Shown here one piece after another: positions 11,681-40,220 of a DNA stretch of 64,000 nucleotides. Below the pieces are notes generated by a model. The model worked only from the letters and a program-made list of their open reading frames with translations, was not told the origin of the DNA and searched no databases. Both the position numbers and the translations under genes were made by a program. Source of the stretch: Elysia chlorotica (lineage: Eukaryota > Mollusca > Gastropoda > Plakobranchidae); NCBI GenBank assembly GCA_003991915.1, contig RQTK01000021.1:9439-73438 (forward strand). The letters are read 5' to 3'. Position 1 is the first letter of the stretch; the number at the start of each line of letters is the position of its first letter.

Positions 11681-14160
11681 ACGAAACCTAGATTTTTCAA
11701 AGAGAACGCCAACTGCAAGCTGTGACCAAGCTTTATGGATTACTGCATACTACTATTTAGTGGTCAAGTTGCTGCAACAGGGTTGCACACAAACAAACAA
11801 AGCCCCACAAAAACAGCTATATAATTATATTGTTGTTTACGCGTATTTTGAAGTTTTATGTGCGGCTCTGTCCAATATTATGGACTGTGCCTATTACTTT
11901 TTGACAGGAAAACGCATTGCTGAATTTTAGTTAAAAAAAAACAAACTATGCAGTTTCTAAAAAAATTGTTCATTAAAATATATGTGCATATTAATAAATC
12001 ATAATTTTTTGTTATGTCGAAATTAATTACTTAGTTTTTTTGTTGTTTTGTGCGTATCTGTGTACTTTTATGGATTGCGCATATTGAAGTTTGACAGAAA
12101 AACTCATGCCGAATTTTAATGTCTAAAATAAACTATGCTTTTCATAGCAATTAAAATTTTATTAAAATGTTTGTTAATATTAATAAATCACAATGGTAGC
12201 AGTTGGCAAATACGGGTGGTGTGTGTACATGTATTGATTTGTTATCTCTGGTTTTTAAATTTTGACATTTCTAAAGTCACCTTACAAAACATCTCATAAG
12301 ATGGGATAGAGGTAAAAAATATGTAGAATACAGCAAACTATTGGAGACGTGGGCAGGATTTTAAAAATCCAGGTGCTTGTTGAATGGTCAAGTCGTTTTT
12401 ACTCCTCAGTGATTGTATACATGCCCACTCTCGAGTTAAGAAACAACCTCTGTCCACCTATGATTTTATTAGGTGGAAGGCCCTTTTTGCAGGGGGAGGA
12501 GTTAAGCTGCGCCGTGTAACATCTCAATGAGATTCCTGACTGTAGAATTAACCACAGGCGCCGCGAGTCGGCGTGACAAAAATGTGTCGGAAGGAAGTTT
12601 TCTCTGATCTTATTGCGTGGCTCTAGTTCACCTTCCCCAACTCATCTCACCCATCTGATTGTATGTATTCAGATACGCGCGCCTTTTTAAAAATTTTATC
12701 GGGCCCTCTAAAAACGGGTTCTTAGACTTTAAGTGAGGCAATTATGCGGTTTGTAGAGGGCTAAATTAAAAGAAAAATATGTTTCAAAGGAGTAGCGGGT
12801 TTTAAGATGAAGTGGGTTCCTAAACGGAGAGTTCTTAGGCGGAAACAACTGTTCAATCATGTATTCTCTAGTTTAACATAGTCTTTATTATCTTAAATTA
12901 ATAGTCTCACTACATTTATTTAGTTGATTTAAACAGGAACCACCCAATACGAATAATCTATAGTTGTTCACATTATTGTAAATATTATTGACATAAAATC
13001 ATGTAGTATTTTCTTTTGGTATGTTTTAGAGCTGTAGAATCTAATGAAACCAGCATATAAATGATAAAGTACATATAATTAGGATATTAAATAATGTTAT
13101 TTCACAAAAATGGTATGCCTGATCCACTACGTGCATAAAATTAATAAAGGACAAGTGGCCTCGCCAAGTATTCAGGTCCTCTCTATGGTGGTGCACCGAC
13201 GTATACGTAAATGAGCACTTAAATAGACATCATTTCAAATTGAGTTTCTCAACTTCATAGGACAATGTTTTTAATGTATGCATTGAGCAGTCCAGCAGTA
13301 TGATTCAAAGATGTTTGCTGCCTCCTTGGCTATAATTCCTGATGACATTTAGACCTCAACTTAACAAATCATGGTGCATTTCATGGCTTTGGAATTTCAC
13401 TCTTCCAAAACAGGGAAACAGAATCTGATGGCATCGGGTGCCATGCCATAAATGATGCCGTATCTACACTTTTGCCGCAAAACAGGATGTGATCGTCCTT
13501 TCCGCTTAGGGCATATTGGCAGATAAATGTGTGTTGTGTGAATAAATACCATCAACAAAATCAGTCATACAGCAGAAAATAATATGCAAAAGATTCGCCC
13601 TCTTTCTGGGCAATCGGGAGAGCGGCCCCGTTTTAACGTCATAGCAGCCGGCATATTACGGGCTCGGCAGCTTTGACCAAGATCTAGACCGATGTCTGAG
13701 ACACTGTAGGCCTATCTGATATTATGAAGATAATCTGTAAGAAGTTTGAAAGAGTATCTTAATCTTGGCTTTGACGTACGCCTTTTCTAGCCTTGCATGC
13801 CGCGATATGTCAGTTTGGAAAGAATCTGCAATGCAAAAAACTGTTATGTTGAAGAGTGTAAATAAATGCAGATAACTCTGATTGAGGAACACTATTGATT
13901 TTGTTAATTAAGTAGAGTCTCATTTTTTTTATTTGCATTAATAGTAGTTTTGGAAATATTCGCATCACTAGTAAATATGGATGTAGAGCAAAGAAAAAAA
14001 AGAAGCTATATACCAAGACAGTATAATTACAGCTTTTCCACAGTTTTAATGAACCACCAACATTGAAGCAGCAGGGTTTCAACACTGATACACAAATGAA
14101 AACGAATCCTGTAAAGCAATAGCACCGGTTGGAAGTCATATTTAACGGGAGAGAAAAGAT
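11681..14160. other. Intergenic, no gene seen
   Basis: AT-rich sequence without recognisable coding exons, RNA genes or intact elements. Two partly repeated segments of about 150 bp occur around 11830-12010 and 12030-12200, sharing 'gtgcgg/gtatctgt...ttttatgga' and 'tattaataaatcataat/acaat', which suggests an old local duplication. Confidence 0.45.
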
Positions 14161-14164
14161 AGAG

Positions 14165-14463
<299 letters not shown>

Positions 14464-15440
14464 ATGAATAGGTCAATAGATACGTACCATGCGCATTAAC
14501 TTTCCAGTTATATTTTCATTGAGCCTTTCCAAAAATTACTTGATATACTAATAGGTGTACACAGAAACTGCAAAAGATGGGGTAGTGAAGAGCGATAACT
14601 CTAGTAAGAAAATTTAGAAATGATTCAACTCCAGAATCAACAGGCGGGGAAAGAAAACTCAGAAAAAGTATCGAGCTCGTGTTTATCTATCCCACCCTGA
14701 TCAGAAGTTGCCTCTTTAAAAGAATAATTAATAGTTCTGCTTCAAATTTCTCCTCAATTATTTAAAACATTTGTTTACTTTTTTTTTCAAAGATAGAAAA
14801 GAAACCGAGCAACAAGACTTGTCTAGTGTTGGTTAAGGCTGCTTTCGATGGATACAGCTCATATTATTCATGCCGACAATTTACAGAAAGAAATAATGAT
14901 TGAATAATTAAATAATAAATAATTATGTGTCTACTAGTACTGTAAAGACCAGTAAAAGGTCTACGGGCACGTTAAGCGTTGTCAACGAGCAACATCATAC
15001 TAACAATTTACATTTTTACTAGTAGTCCAGTACCTATGTTTACATTTACATATCATATTAATTTTATATTACTCACATTGATTGCATTATTAATTAAAGT
15101 TACCAGAAATAATAGAATAATATTTCTATATACATGCATTCCAAGTTTATAGAAGTGATGCATACTCACAATCATTATTCATGATGCTATCTCATAGGTG
15201 ATAAAAAAAGGTGCGTTACTGTTTCCACCTGTAAATTGCACTAAGCTTTTGTTTCAATTTTTATTAGGTGACAGCAGTGTGTTTGCAGATCTCTTATACT
15301 AAAGCTTGCCACTTTGGACAAATATTGGTAGGCTACATGTCTTTGGGACATACATTAGGAGTTGGACGTTTCTTCTGTTATTACAAAAATCACAATATCC
15401 TATACAGCTAAGTTCAATCTCAGACGGGTACTAAAGCATA
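14464..15440. other. Intergenic, no gene seen
   Basis: AT-rich sequence with short ORFs only; no motif was recognised. Confidence 0.45.
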
Positions 15441-15447
15441 CCGTCTG

Positions 15448-15849
15448 TGTTAGGACATAACTCAGTGGTGAATATACAAATGAGCAAACAAACACATTGA
15501 CTGCATCAAAAGGTTTATTAACTAGAATAGAATAATATAAATGTGCATTTTAAATGAGAAAAATACTTCTTCTATAACATCTATTAAAAATACAACATAA
15601 ACGTTAACGTACCTAACATAACATACCGCACAAGAACAGGACCCGACCAAAAGTGCCGAGATCCCAAATGTCTTCTCTATTTAAAGGTTACATTAGAACT
15701 TTCCAGAACACGCAATACTGACAAACGTTCACAAAGAACACAGATCATGAACACAAAAACCCAACAAACACAGAACCGGTTCAAAGACACACACAATGAC
15801 ATTTACAAAACACTATTCAAAATATAACATAGGAAAAGCTATCCTAACA
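15448..15849 (-). mobile_element. 3' LTR of Ty3/gypsy-type retrotransposon
   Basis: The element reads on the minus strand. The plus-strand segment begins TGTTAGGA and ends TCCTAACA, a perfect 8-bp inverted repeat with the canonical TG...CA ends, and is 402 bp long. It lies immediately next to a polypurine tract and downstream, in element orientation, of gypsy-type pol coding sequence. That is where a 3' LTR belongs. No second LTR was found in the window, so target-site duplications cannot be checked. Confidence 0.75.
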
Positions 15850-15865
15850 TTACCCCCTTCCCCAG
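15850..15865 (-). other. Polypurine tract of the LTR retrotransposon
   Basis: Plus-strand 'ttacccccttcccc' reads GGGGAAGGGGGTAA on the minus strand, directly before the LTR start TGTTAGGATAGC. This is the expected position and composition for the plus-strand primer of reverse transcription in this retroelement class. Confidence 0.7.
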
Positions 15866-16806
15866 TTAAAATCAACAATTTTAACGGTACAAATAAATGT
15901 ATCAATTGAATTATTGTCCAACACCTGCCCTCTCTCAGATGACCAATTCTGGAAGAAATATAAAAAAGAACAAATGTGAAAATATGTCAAATCATTCGAG
16001 ATACAAGACTTAGTTTATTTTATTTGCATTCACATGAGAGGGAAAAAAAACGTAGAAATATCAATGCATTGAAAATTTCATGATTAGCGAATATAATGTT
16101 CCAACTTGCACCGAGTGTCTCTTCTGAGGAAGAAATCAAACTAATCAATTAGCAATGCCTGATAATGTAATAACGCTGAAATGCATTATTCATAAGACAA
16201 GAATTGTACAATCATTCACAGGAAACGATTTTCATAATTATACACAAGACAAGACCAAGATCACCATGGAACTCAGAAATAATTTTTCTGATTTCGAAAT
16301 AGACCATAGCAAATACCAAACTATTCAAACTCGATTCAGTTTAAATTCCGTACACAAATTCCATATCGTCTATTACGACTTCAACACTACAAAAACATAG
16401 AATTCCAACACCGAATTCCATTTCGGCACAAAAAGTATATTCCATCCGAAAATGCAATATGAAAGTTAAACACTTCATCATCATCAACACTTTTCGCAAG
16501 ACAATTATATCCAAATTGTAAAAAGTTGAAAAGAAACGAAAGCTCATTAAGAACTGTAATAGATAACAAAACCATGCAGGACGCACTCTTTCGTCCTCAT
16601 GATTACAACTTTAATAATGGCATATGACGAAAAAAAAAAAGAGTGGCATACTCTCAATAAACTATTTACACAAGTTGTTATATAATATATAACTGTACAT
16701 GAGTAAGAAATTTCATGATCACAGAGACAAAATGTTATCTAATTATAGAAACGAACTTTGAAGAAGAACGGTTAGACGCTCCCACTGAAGGTTACAAATA
16801 GCTGAA
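15866..16806 (-). other. Degenerate internal region of LTR element, integrase not recognisable
   Basis: This 940-bp stretch lies between the RNase H stop and the polypurine tract. In an intact Ty3/gypsy element an integrase of about 1 kb or more would lie here. All minus-strand frames are full of stops, and no HHCC zinc finger or D,D-35-E core was seen. The integrase was probably deleted and the rest eroded. The plus-strand ORF at 16155-16400 and minus-strand ORFs nearby are chance frames. Confidence 0.5.
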
Positions 16807-17480
16807 TCAGCATAGCCTAGAAAGAACATCCGCATGGTAGTTATGATTACCGGGAATTGCTTCAATCGAAAAGGAAAACTCTTGTAAAGCGAGAGCCCAC
16901 CTTAATAAACGAGCGTTCTTTGCTGGACGAGTTTTCAAAAATAGAAGAGGTCTGTGATCCGTTTGAAGCACAAAATGTTTCAAAGCCAGAAATTTATAAA
17001 AATGTGTAAGTGTAAACACTATGGCTAGACATTCGCGTTCAATTGCAGAATATCTAGATTCCCGTGGTAGTAACTTACGGCTAGCATACCGACAGGGTTT
17101 GAGAACTCCATCTCTGTGTTGGAGAAGAACTCCACCTACACCATAGTCTGAGGCATCTGTCCTCACAATAAATTGTTCACCAATGTTGGGAAGCACAAGA
17201 ATAGGCTCGGACGCCAAAATTTCTTGAATTTTCCCAAACTGAGATTCACAAACACTATCCCATTTCATCTTTTCGGGTGAACCTTTGCGTAAAAGATCCG
17301 TCATAGGTTTTGTCAAGGAAGAAAAATCCGGTATAAACGCCCTGTAATATGACACGAGACCAAGAAGACTACGGAGCTGCTTCTTAGAAGTGGGTGTCTT
17401 TAAATCTAAAACTTTTGCCACCTGTCTCGGTAACGGTGTCATAGTGCCAGCTGCTATCCTAACAGTCTGACATTTTAACG
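16807..17480 (-). pseudogene. Ty3/gypsy pol fragment: RT connection and RNase H
   Basis: The minus-strand reading frame is open from about 17712 to a stop at 16807, but recognisable pol starts near 17460. In order: the post-RT motif 'LRSLLGLVSYYRAFIPDFS' with 'LTKPMTDLL', typical of Ty3/gypsy; then RNase H with 'RTDASDYGVGGVLLQ', the ERECLAIV-type acidic helix, 'LQTDHRPLLFL' and the terminal 'HNYHADVLSR'. The catalytic acidic residues D, E, D, D of RNase H appear present. The upstream RT palm (with YxDD), protease and gag are absent, and the frame ends before integrase. It is a truncated relic, not an autonomous element. The N-terminal part of the ORF (above about 17480) has no pol similarity. 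Confidence 0.88.
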
Positions 17481-17648
17481 TGCTGCTACACAAAGACAAA
17501 TCGATAATGGAGGTACTTCTGTCACAGCTTATCACGTTATACCAATACCTTTGTAAACAAGAAGGAACAAAGCGGCCTGTTAAGGATCCAAATATGTAAA
17601 GTAGCCTACTTAAATTAAACTTTGGAATTCGATACAAGAAGACGGGTG

Positions 17649-17674
17649 ACACACACACACACACACACACACAC
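17649..17674. repeat. (AC)n microsatellite
   Basis: AC dinucleotides; on the minus strand this gives the spurious Cys-Val run in the overlapping ORF. Confidence 0.95.
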
Positions 17675-17849
17675 ATTTTATGTATACACAAGACAACAAC
17701 ATGAATATACATTATAATTATGGCCTTAATGCATTCACAACAAAGTATTATTCCAAAAGAATGCCAAGCAATTACTTTACCATCTAATGGATGCTTAGAC
17801 AGAGAATCAACTGTCTGTCGTCATGGCGGGTCACCTGTGGGAAACTAAA

Positions 17850-18950
17850 TTGAATTTTATTCGGAAAAAAGGCATTTGGCCCATACATCATATTTACAAA
17901 CATAATAATAAAAAGGTACTTCCAGACAAAAAGAAATTAATTTGACAGAATCTGTGCGAGTTGATTATTTCAAGATGGGAAAATGAAAGTATGAAATATT
18001 TTATGAAATTGGTTTACAAAGTCTCCGATAATTATACATTGAAAATTACGTTTTAATAATATACAAAAAAGAACAACCATGGACTCAAACCTAATAAAGG
18101 GGAATCATATAAAGCATTCATAATGTTTTAGTAAACACTATATAAGTTTTGATATACTTAGGAAAATAAATATTTATAAGCATGTAGATGTCCCTCTTAA
18201 ATGTGTTTATTAAACGGAGGGAGGATGGATTCTCTTACGTCGTTAATGGTTACAAAAGAATATAAAGTGAATTTCGTTATTAACATTCCCAACATTGCAA
18301 AGAAGACATAACGGAGACTTAGATAGTTTCCATATATACAAGTTATTTCTCAGGCTTTGTGCCAACAGGAGTGTTAGAACTCTACGTTGCCAATAATGCT
18401 TAAGTGACGTGATAAAATGTGCAGGAGCTCGAAAAGGTGAAGTCAGTGTAAAAGGAAATGAGATACTTTTTATCTATTATTATCATTGACTCTGTTTCTT
18501 GAACCGAGGTACAAAGATGCCCTCGACTTCAAGCATAAACGAATCTATACTGGACATGCTCTGTGCTAACCATGCGTATCCAAATCCTAAAGACAGTAAT
18601 GTTTGTTTAATTGGTGATGCCCATTTACGCCTTCTCATTTCACACGAATTGTATAATTGTAAGTAACATTTTTCGGGGGTATGTGTTTTTTTTTAGAGTT
18701 CACACCAGAACTGGATAGCTTTCAGTTTGTAGCCAACATTTAGATTATATCGTCCAACTTGAATTAAAATCAGGCTATTTCGAGTAACCTTACCGACAAC
18801 TAGAAATGCTTTCCAATATTTAGTTTGAACATCGCCTATTACTTCTCTTTTCTGTGTATCCCAAATATCAGCGCCATACATAAGTAATGGTTTAACTTTG
18901 ATGTACAAAACCTCTTTGCAATATTGAAATCAAGATTGTGGAATGTTTTC
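17850..18950 (-). pseudogene. LINE (non-LTR retrotransposon) ORF2 3' fragment
   Basis: On the minus strand, downstream of where an RT core would sit, the frames give 'NLDFNIAKR', 'VKPLLMYGADIWDTQKRE', 'VQTKYWKAFLVVGK' and 'GRYNLNVGYKLKAIQFW'. Then follow 'MRRRKWASPIKQTLLSLGFG' (near 18560-18640) and a Cys-rich stretch 'CLLCNVGNVNNEIHFIFFC' (near 18240-18310). This order (MYGxxxW block, GRxPL block, CxxC...H...C near the C-terminus) is the usual post-RT region of animal LINEs. Stops and frameshifts interrupt it. The RT catalytic domain is missing, so this is a dead 5'-truncated copy. The limit toward 17850 is approximate. Confidence 0.75.
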
Positions 18951-19409
18951 AAATAGGCCTACATTTCTCATTTTTCCAACAATTCTTAGCCCTTTGATGG
19001 CTCTAATGTTTTTGACGAGCTTAATCGAGAGGAGATAAATAAACCTAAATAGCTGTAATATATTACTGTTTCTACTTTCTTGTTGTCCTCCCAAAACCAT
19101 TTCTCATCCAATTGTCAGTGTTCGCTTCGTCCTGCCCCCACTTTCCTCTCCCCAGTAACATTAAGTTCCGCCACGCTGTTACGTCACCAAGCAATCTAGG
19201 GGAAGTTATTTATATCTATGGATTGGTTGATTTATAAATAAGCTTACAATACCAACATGGCCGCGAAATTCGAAAGACAATCTGAGTACCCGGTACCACA
19301 TAAAATTTGATCGCAAAAATTTGAACCTGTCTACTGTATTGTAAGTATTTTATTGTGTCATGATGATAAGAGAAAATTTGTGAAAAATCTGTGAATAATT
19401 TTAGGTGTT

Positions 19410-19670
19410 TTATAGATCTAGACCTAGCTAGATCTAGAATCTAATCTAGATCTAATCTAGATCTAGATTTCTCTTAACATTTAGATTTTAGATCAAGATC
19501 CAGACTCTAGCCTAGATCCTTTATTTATATATCGTTTTAGGCATAGAAGATCTAGACTGCCTAGAATCTATATATTCTCTCTGTAGATCTAGATTCTAGA
19601 TTTTTTTGTTCTCATTTTCTTTAACTTTAAGACTAAAATCTAGATCTAGATCTAGCTCTAGAATCCATGA
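19410..19670. repeat. Dense TCTAGATC/AGATCTAG tract
   Basis: Many overlapping 'agatctagat' and 'tctagatc' words, for example around 19418-19467 and 19629-19660, interspersed with AT-rich sequence. It is similar to 10230-10480. The spacing is irregular, so this is neither a satellite nor a CRISPR array. Confidence 0.6.
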
Positions 19671-20040
19671 TTTTCAACTACTATTGTGGCACAAGATCGT
19701 GTCTTAGTAGTGTGGACTGTGGTCAGAGACTGAGGAGACTTTATAATTGCACTTCCACTGAGATGAATTACCTGGAACGAAATTTAAAAAATTACAATGC
19801 TGTCCAGAAAGAAAGCCAAGAGCAAGTGTAATAATTTAAAGGTTGATTGCATGGTTTTTATTTCACCAAAGATTTTTTAGTGAACTTCATGCTTTCTAGA
19901 TAGATGCTGTCTCAGATCTGTTTTGTATATCTAGATCTTCTAGAAGCGACCATTGCTGCAACCGAAGAGGAAATCTATGATCAAACAATATTGTCAAGAT
20001 CTAGTAAGCAGGCTATGTAATTGATTTTCTAAAGCAGATA

Positions 20041-20139
20041 TATCTTTATCTGGATCAAGTATCCTGCCCATTAGTTGCAAGTCAATTATCTTTATGTGGA
20101 TCAAGTAATAAGTATCCTGCCCATTAGTTGCAAGTCAAT
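20041..20139 (+). repeat. 46-bp tandem duplication
   Basis: Unit 1 (20041-20086) and unit 2 (20087-20139) both run from 'tatcttta(tc/tg)tggatcaag' to 'gttgcaagtcaat'. Unit 2 has a 7-bp insertion and one mismatch. Confidence 0.9.
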
Positions 20140-20342
20140 TTTTAGCAAAAGTAGCCTTAGAATGGAATTTTTAGACTCAAATGAATGTTACACTTACAGC
20201 GGCTTCAAAATTAAATTTTCTCCATCACACTGGGTAAGGATTGCCATTTAAAGTCCATTCTGCACTATCTAGTCTTGGGATAACATGTATTAGTGTAGCG
20301 CTATTTGTGGACTTTGAGTTTGATTTGTAAAAGTTTTGTTTT

Positions 20343-20622
20343 GGGGCTGAACTGGTAGAGCGTTGGTCTTCAGATCGGGTGGTCCGTGGTTCTAATCACA
20401 GGATCGGCAAAGTTTTATTTATCTGATTTCATCCCCTGTAACTAGTTGGGTTGGTGTCAGTAAACAGCTGAGACAGGAGTTCAGGTCTGTGGGTCTCCCC
20501 GCCCTGTCTTATGTGTGGCAGCACATTCATGGAATTGTCAGACCTCAGTCTTGGAACCTGTCTGCAATATAGCCTAAATAGTGAACACAGTGTATGTTAA
20601 ACCAACTCAACTTAACTTTGCA
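20343..20622 (+). repeat. tRNA-derived SINE, nearly full length
   Basis: The tRNA-like head has an A-box-like 'ctggtagagcgttggtct' and a B-box-like 'gtggttctaatcac'. The family body follows: 'ttgggttggtgtcag', 'tgagacaggagttcagg', 'ccccgccctgtct' and 'tgtgtggcagcac'. The copy ends in 'caatatagcctaaatagtg' and 'taaaccaactcaact'. It is one of the best-preserved copies and useful as a family reference. Confidence 0.82.
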
Positions 20623-21235
20623 GTGTTGTTTTAAAAGCATCAGTACAGGCACCAAGTATAATTAAAAAAAAACAACAATACTGTTACAAGTAAAAGTATC
20701 AATTAAATGATACTAAAGAATCAATCATTCAATGATCTGCAAGCATGATCAGTCTCTGGTTCAGTGTGATTGTAACCATTGTTAGGTATTGAATTAAATC
20801 TATGTAGTACTTTAAAACCCTCTCATGGATGTTAGTGCTATGCGCCTTCTGTCAATAATCAATTCTGATTTTTGTCGACAAAGGGGGTGAAGTATATTAA
20901 CAAATTGTCTGACACTGATTTAAATACAAAAACGTCTTTAACGACCAATGAACTCTGTAAGTATGATTACTTTTTTCAGCAACTAGAATAAGTAGGAGCC
21001 TAATGATCATAAAATCATTTGAATGACATATATTTTTGGTCAACACCCAGTCCATTTTCCAGAGCTGCATGTTTAGTTGCCCTTATGTGTATTGCTATAC
21101 AATCATTAGCATACAATCATAACAATGACTCAGCTCACCTTTTTCAATTTTCAAAGATTTAGTTTAGAAATTATAGCTAAACTATCTGAGGACAGTGATT
21201 TTTAAAAGCTGATATATAGGCGGGTCATATTTTTT

Positions 21236-36926
<15,691 letters not shown>

Positions 36927-37870
36927 ATGGAAAATGATACCGATTCAGTGAGCAAAGAGAATCAGGATTCAAAAGTTACCAAAATGTTCCTTTTCTTTTC
37001 AGTATGGTTTTATGCAGTATTGCTTTGTTAATTTATTTATTAATACTCAGCCTTATCCGTTGTGTAGAAATGTAGTGCGAATTGTACATAGCTTTGAAAC
37101 ATAAAAATTGTGAAGAAGTTTTTCACTGTATCATAAATTTGGTAAACTTTAGATATCACAATATGTTATAAAACAATGGGTAAGAGCAACAAAAAACAAT
37201 AGCGTAATATGATGTTTCTGTTTTCCCTGACAGGTTAAGTCATGTCTCTTAATGCTGTATATCTGTTTCGAATTATCAAATGTGAATGACTTATGTTACT
37301 TATATGAAGTCACTCTAATGATATGTATCAAGTTATTATCTTTTCTTTGAGTATTATTATATATTGTAGGCAATTATGCTGTAGGGATTCATGTAATATT
37401 TTTTTTGTCAATAGTAAAATTTCTTAGAATCATATTTTTTCTTCAAGTTAGCAAAATCAAATTTACATTGACTCGCAGAAGGCTCTTGATATGAATAGGA
37501 AATCAAGCTTGGAAAAACACCCACCTTCGATATGCCTTTTTTGGAATGAACTTTTTTATGTAATAGCCTAGTTTAAATGAGCTATTGATGTTAGCTAGAG
37601 GTTTGCTTTACTTTAGTGTAGATCACACAATGGTCGTAGAGAGAGTGACAGCTTCAGTAATCCCCCATAACGATATTTTGAGTAGTCTGAGTGATAATGG
37701 CATTGACAATCACACAAGTTTTACATGACTAATTAATTATGTGCATTTTCAGGGGAATAGGCTTAAGGTAAGCCTTTTAAGCACAGTTAAAATTTTATTT
37801 TGTGTCAAGTTTATCCTCAAACAACGGACGCTTGGGGAATAGTTTATAAAAAAGCAATAAAATAAAATTT
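36927..37870 (+). other. PASK: Putative PASK 3' UTR with overlapping poly(A) signals
   Basis: The first AATAAA hexamers after the stop codon are two overlapping copies at 37856-37861 and 37861-37866. The intervening sequence is AT-rich and non-coding. The UTR could be shorter if a variant signal is used. Confidence 0.4.
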
Positions 37871-39530
37871 GTCCTAAACTCTTTGACAGTGTGTTGAGGA
37901 GCTAAGAGTTAGATCCTGATCCTATGTGCAATGGGCCTCCTGTATCAACCCAGCAGGGAATGGGTAGCTGAGGCTCTTAAACGAAGGCAAAAGTAAAAGG
38001 TACTGAGGAAAGCACTAGCAAACTACCTTGTTTAGTACAATACGGACCATATAAAGCAATAGTTTATCTGAAACAGGATTATCCTTATCAGATTCCACTG
38101 TGATTTACTTTTACTAAATTAATTTATGTTTTTTATTATATTAAGGATTGAAACCATTCCGACTCGTTTGACCTGAAACAAGGATTGTAAGTTACACTTT
38201 ATATATGTATAAGTATGTATAGAAGGCACTGGAGAGAGATAATTTAATAAATAATAAATTATCCTCTCTATATAGTTTGGGTGAAAAATTTGGTCAAACC
38301 TTACTGAACTTGTAAAAGATTCTCAATTTTTTTTTTCAAAGTTAATCATTCAAACACTAGAATCTCCCTTGTATTTGTACCATGCGGCTTCTTATTTTCA
38401 TCTCTTGTTTTTTTTTTCTCTTTACCTTATATTTTGTGTGTTGATTCTTTCTGATGCATTTGAATTTTGATGTTCATTGTGTTCATTTATTTAAGACAAG
38501 CTGTTTTAGAAGGAGATGCTTATGTACATTTGAAGAAAAATTACAATGCAATCACTGTAAGTAATACAACAACAAAAAAGTGTTACCTTTTCTTTCCACA
38601 ATGTTTCCAGTGCAGAGATACTTAAAATTAAATATTCTTTGAACATGTAAAATATACAAACAGAAAAGTTTTTTGCTTTTTTTTTTCCATTTTTTTTCAT
38701 TTTCATCAGGCATTTGCCTTGTTTCATGTCTTTCTGCATATATATTTTATTTCCGTGGATCTAATCTAGAAGCATTTAAAGTTCTATTTATAGTGAAGGC
38801 CATAAATAACCCCCCGCCCCCAATTTCCCCCCAATAAATACATGATTAGTAATTAAAACTTATCAATATGTTACATTTCATTTAATTACACCTTTGAACA
38901 TGCCCTGTGTGCAATCAAGTGCAGGAGAGATGTAAAGGTTTGCCAAAAATGCCTTCATTAAATATTGCTCCTGAGATTACAAATTAATTTCCAAGGCCAA
39001 TACATCATCATATTCACTTTATGAAGAGAGTGACTCAGGCAGTGTTAAATATTCAAGCTATGCTTTGGAAATTTAGAAAATTATCATATTCAAATGTTCC
39101 TTTTTATATTCATTAATAGTTATTGTTGTGATAATACTGATATACTTGTATACTGTTTTTTACATTCATATACATGCAAGAAGATTGTTTCTTCTAAGCC
39201 ACTGTTAAAGATGAATATTGAAATGATGTGCTTATGTTATTGCAGACTAATATAACAATTGACTATTTCCTTCAAATTCAGTCTGTTTCGTTTTTTATAT
39301 GTATTTTTGTCTTGACCCTCCTCTTATCTTTTTTCTAGTCTCACCATGTCATGTTAAACAAATTTTCTTTAAAACATAATGAATACTTTTAAATTCCATT
39401 TGTGGTTTCTAGGGAGAGTAATTTTATGGTGCCTGATCTTTTGAACCATATTGAAACACTAGTTAGGTCTTGAATTAGATTTTTATTTTCACTAGCTCAA
39501 TTTTAGATGTACATGTAGTAATTGCACCTT
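37871..39530. other. Intergenic, no gene seen
   Basis: AT-rich sequence with no protein-like frame, RNA gene or intact repeat recognised. Confidence 0.45.
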
Positions 39531-39535
39531 CAGAA

Positions 39536-40220
39536 ATGTGCATATTCAGAGAAAACAATAAAATATGTGTGGGAGTACAGAAAAATCAGTCACATCTCGA
39601 TTTTTTGACTTATAGAGATATATACATTTTCTGAAAGGCCATTCATTTCTGAACATTTTGGCGTTTACGGATTGAAAAAAACAATAAAATAATTATAATT
39701 GCATGTACAGTGTCGACCCTTTCCCCCAAAATCCGTCCCTCAACAGTTTAGTTAAGTGAGTTGCTTAACACGTCTATCGTCACCACTATATAGACATAAT
39801 TGTGGACATGCTCCAAAATTAAATGTCGCACACAATCGATACTGTGCAGGACTCCTGTCTCAGCAAGTCACATTAGTTCTGACACCAACCCAACCAGTAA
39901 GGGACAAAAACCATACAAATGAATTTTTGACCATTCATGTAAATGTGCATATTCAGAGAAAACAATAAAATATAAATACATGTTCAGTTGCGACTCTCTC
40001 CCTAAGAATCGTTCCGTCAACAGTTTAATTAAGTGAGATGCCTAACACGTCTAACGTCTAGACAGGCCCAAAAATAAATGTCTGACAAATTTTCGTGCTG
40101 CCACACATGATACCATGCAGGGAGACCTGAACTCCTGTCTCAGCAAGTAACATTAATACTGATACCAACTAAACCAGTAAGGGACAAAAACCATGCAAAT
40201 GCATTTTGACCATTCATGGG
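39536..40220 (-). repeat. Tandem duplication of about 400 bp containing reversed SINEs
   Basis: Copy A (39536-39942) and copy B (39943-about 40220) both start 'gtgcatattcagagaaaac' and both contain 'caacagtttag/attaagtgag', 'taacacgtct', 'actcctgtctcagcaagt' and 'aaccagtaagggacaaaaac'. The shared inner part is a reversed SINE ('actcctgtctca' is the complement of 'tgagacaggagt'). Copy A carries about 130 bp that copy B lacks. Confidence 0.8.

Noticed and set aside
19410..19670. CRISPR-like array
   Set aside because: Repeats are short self-complementary words at irregular spacing, without distinct spacers, in eukaryotic DNA.
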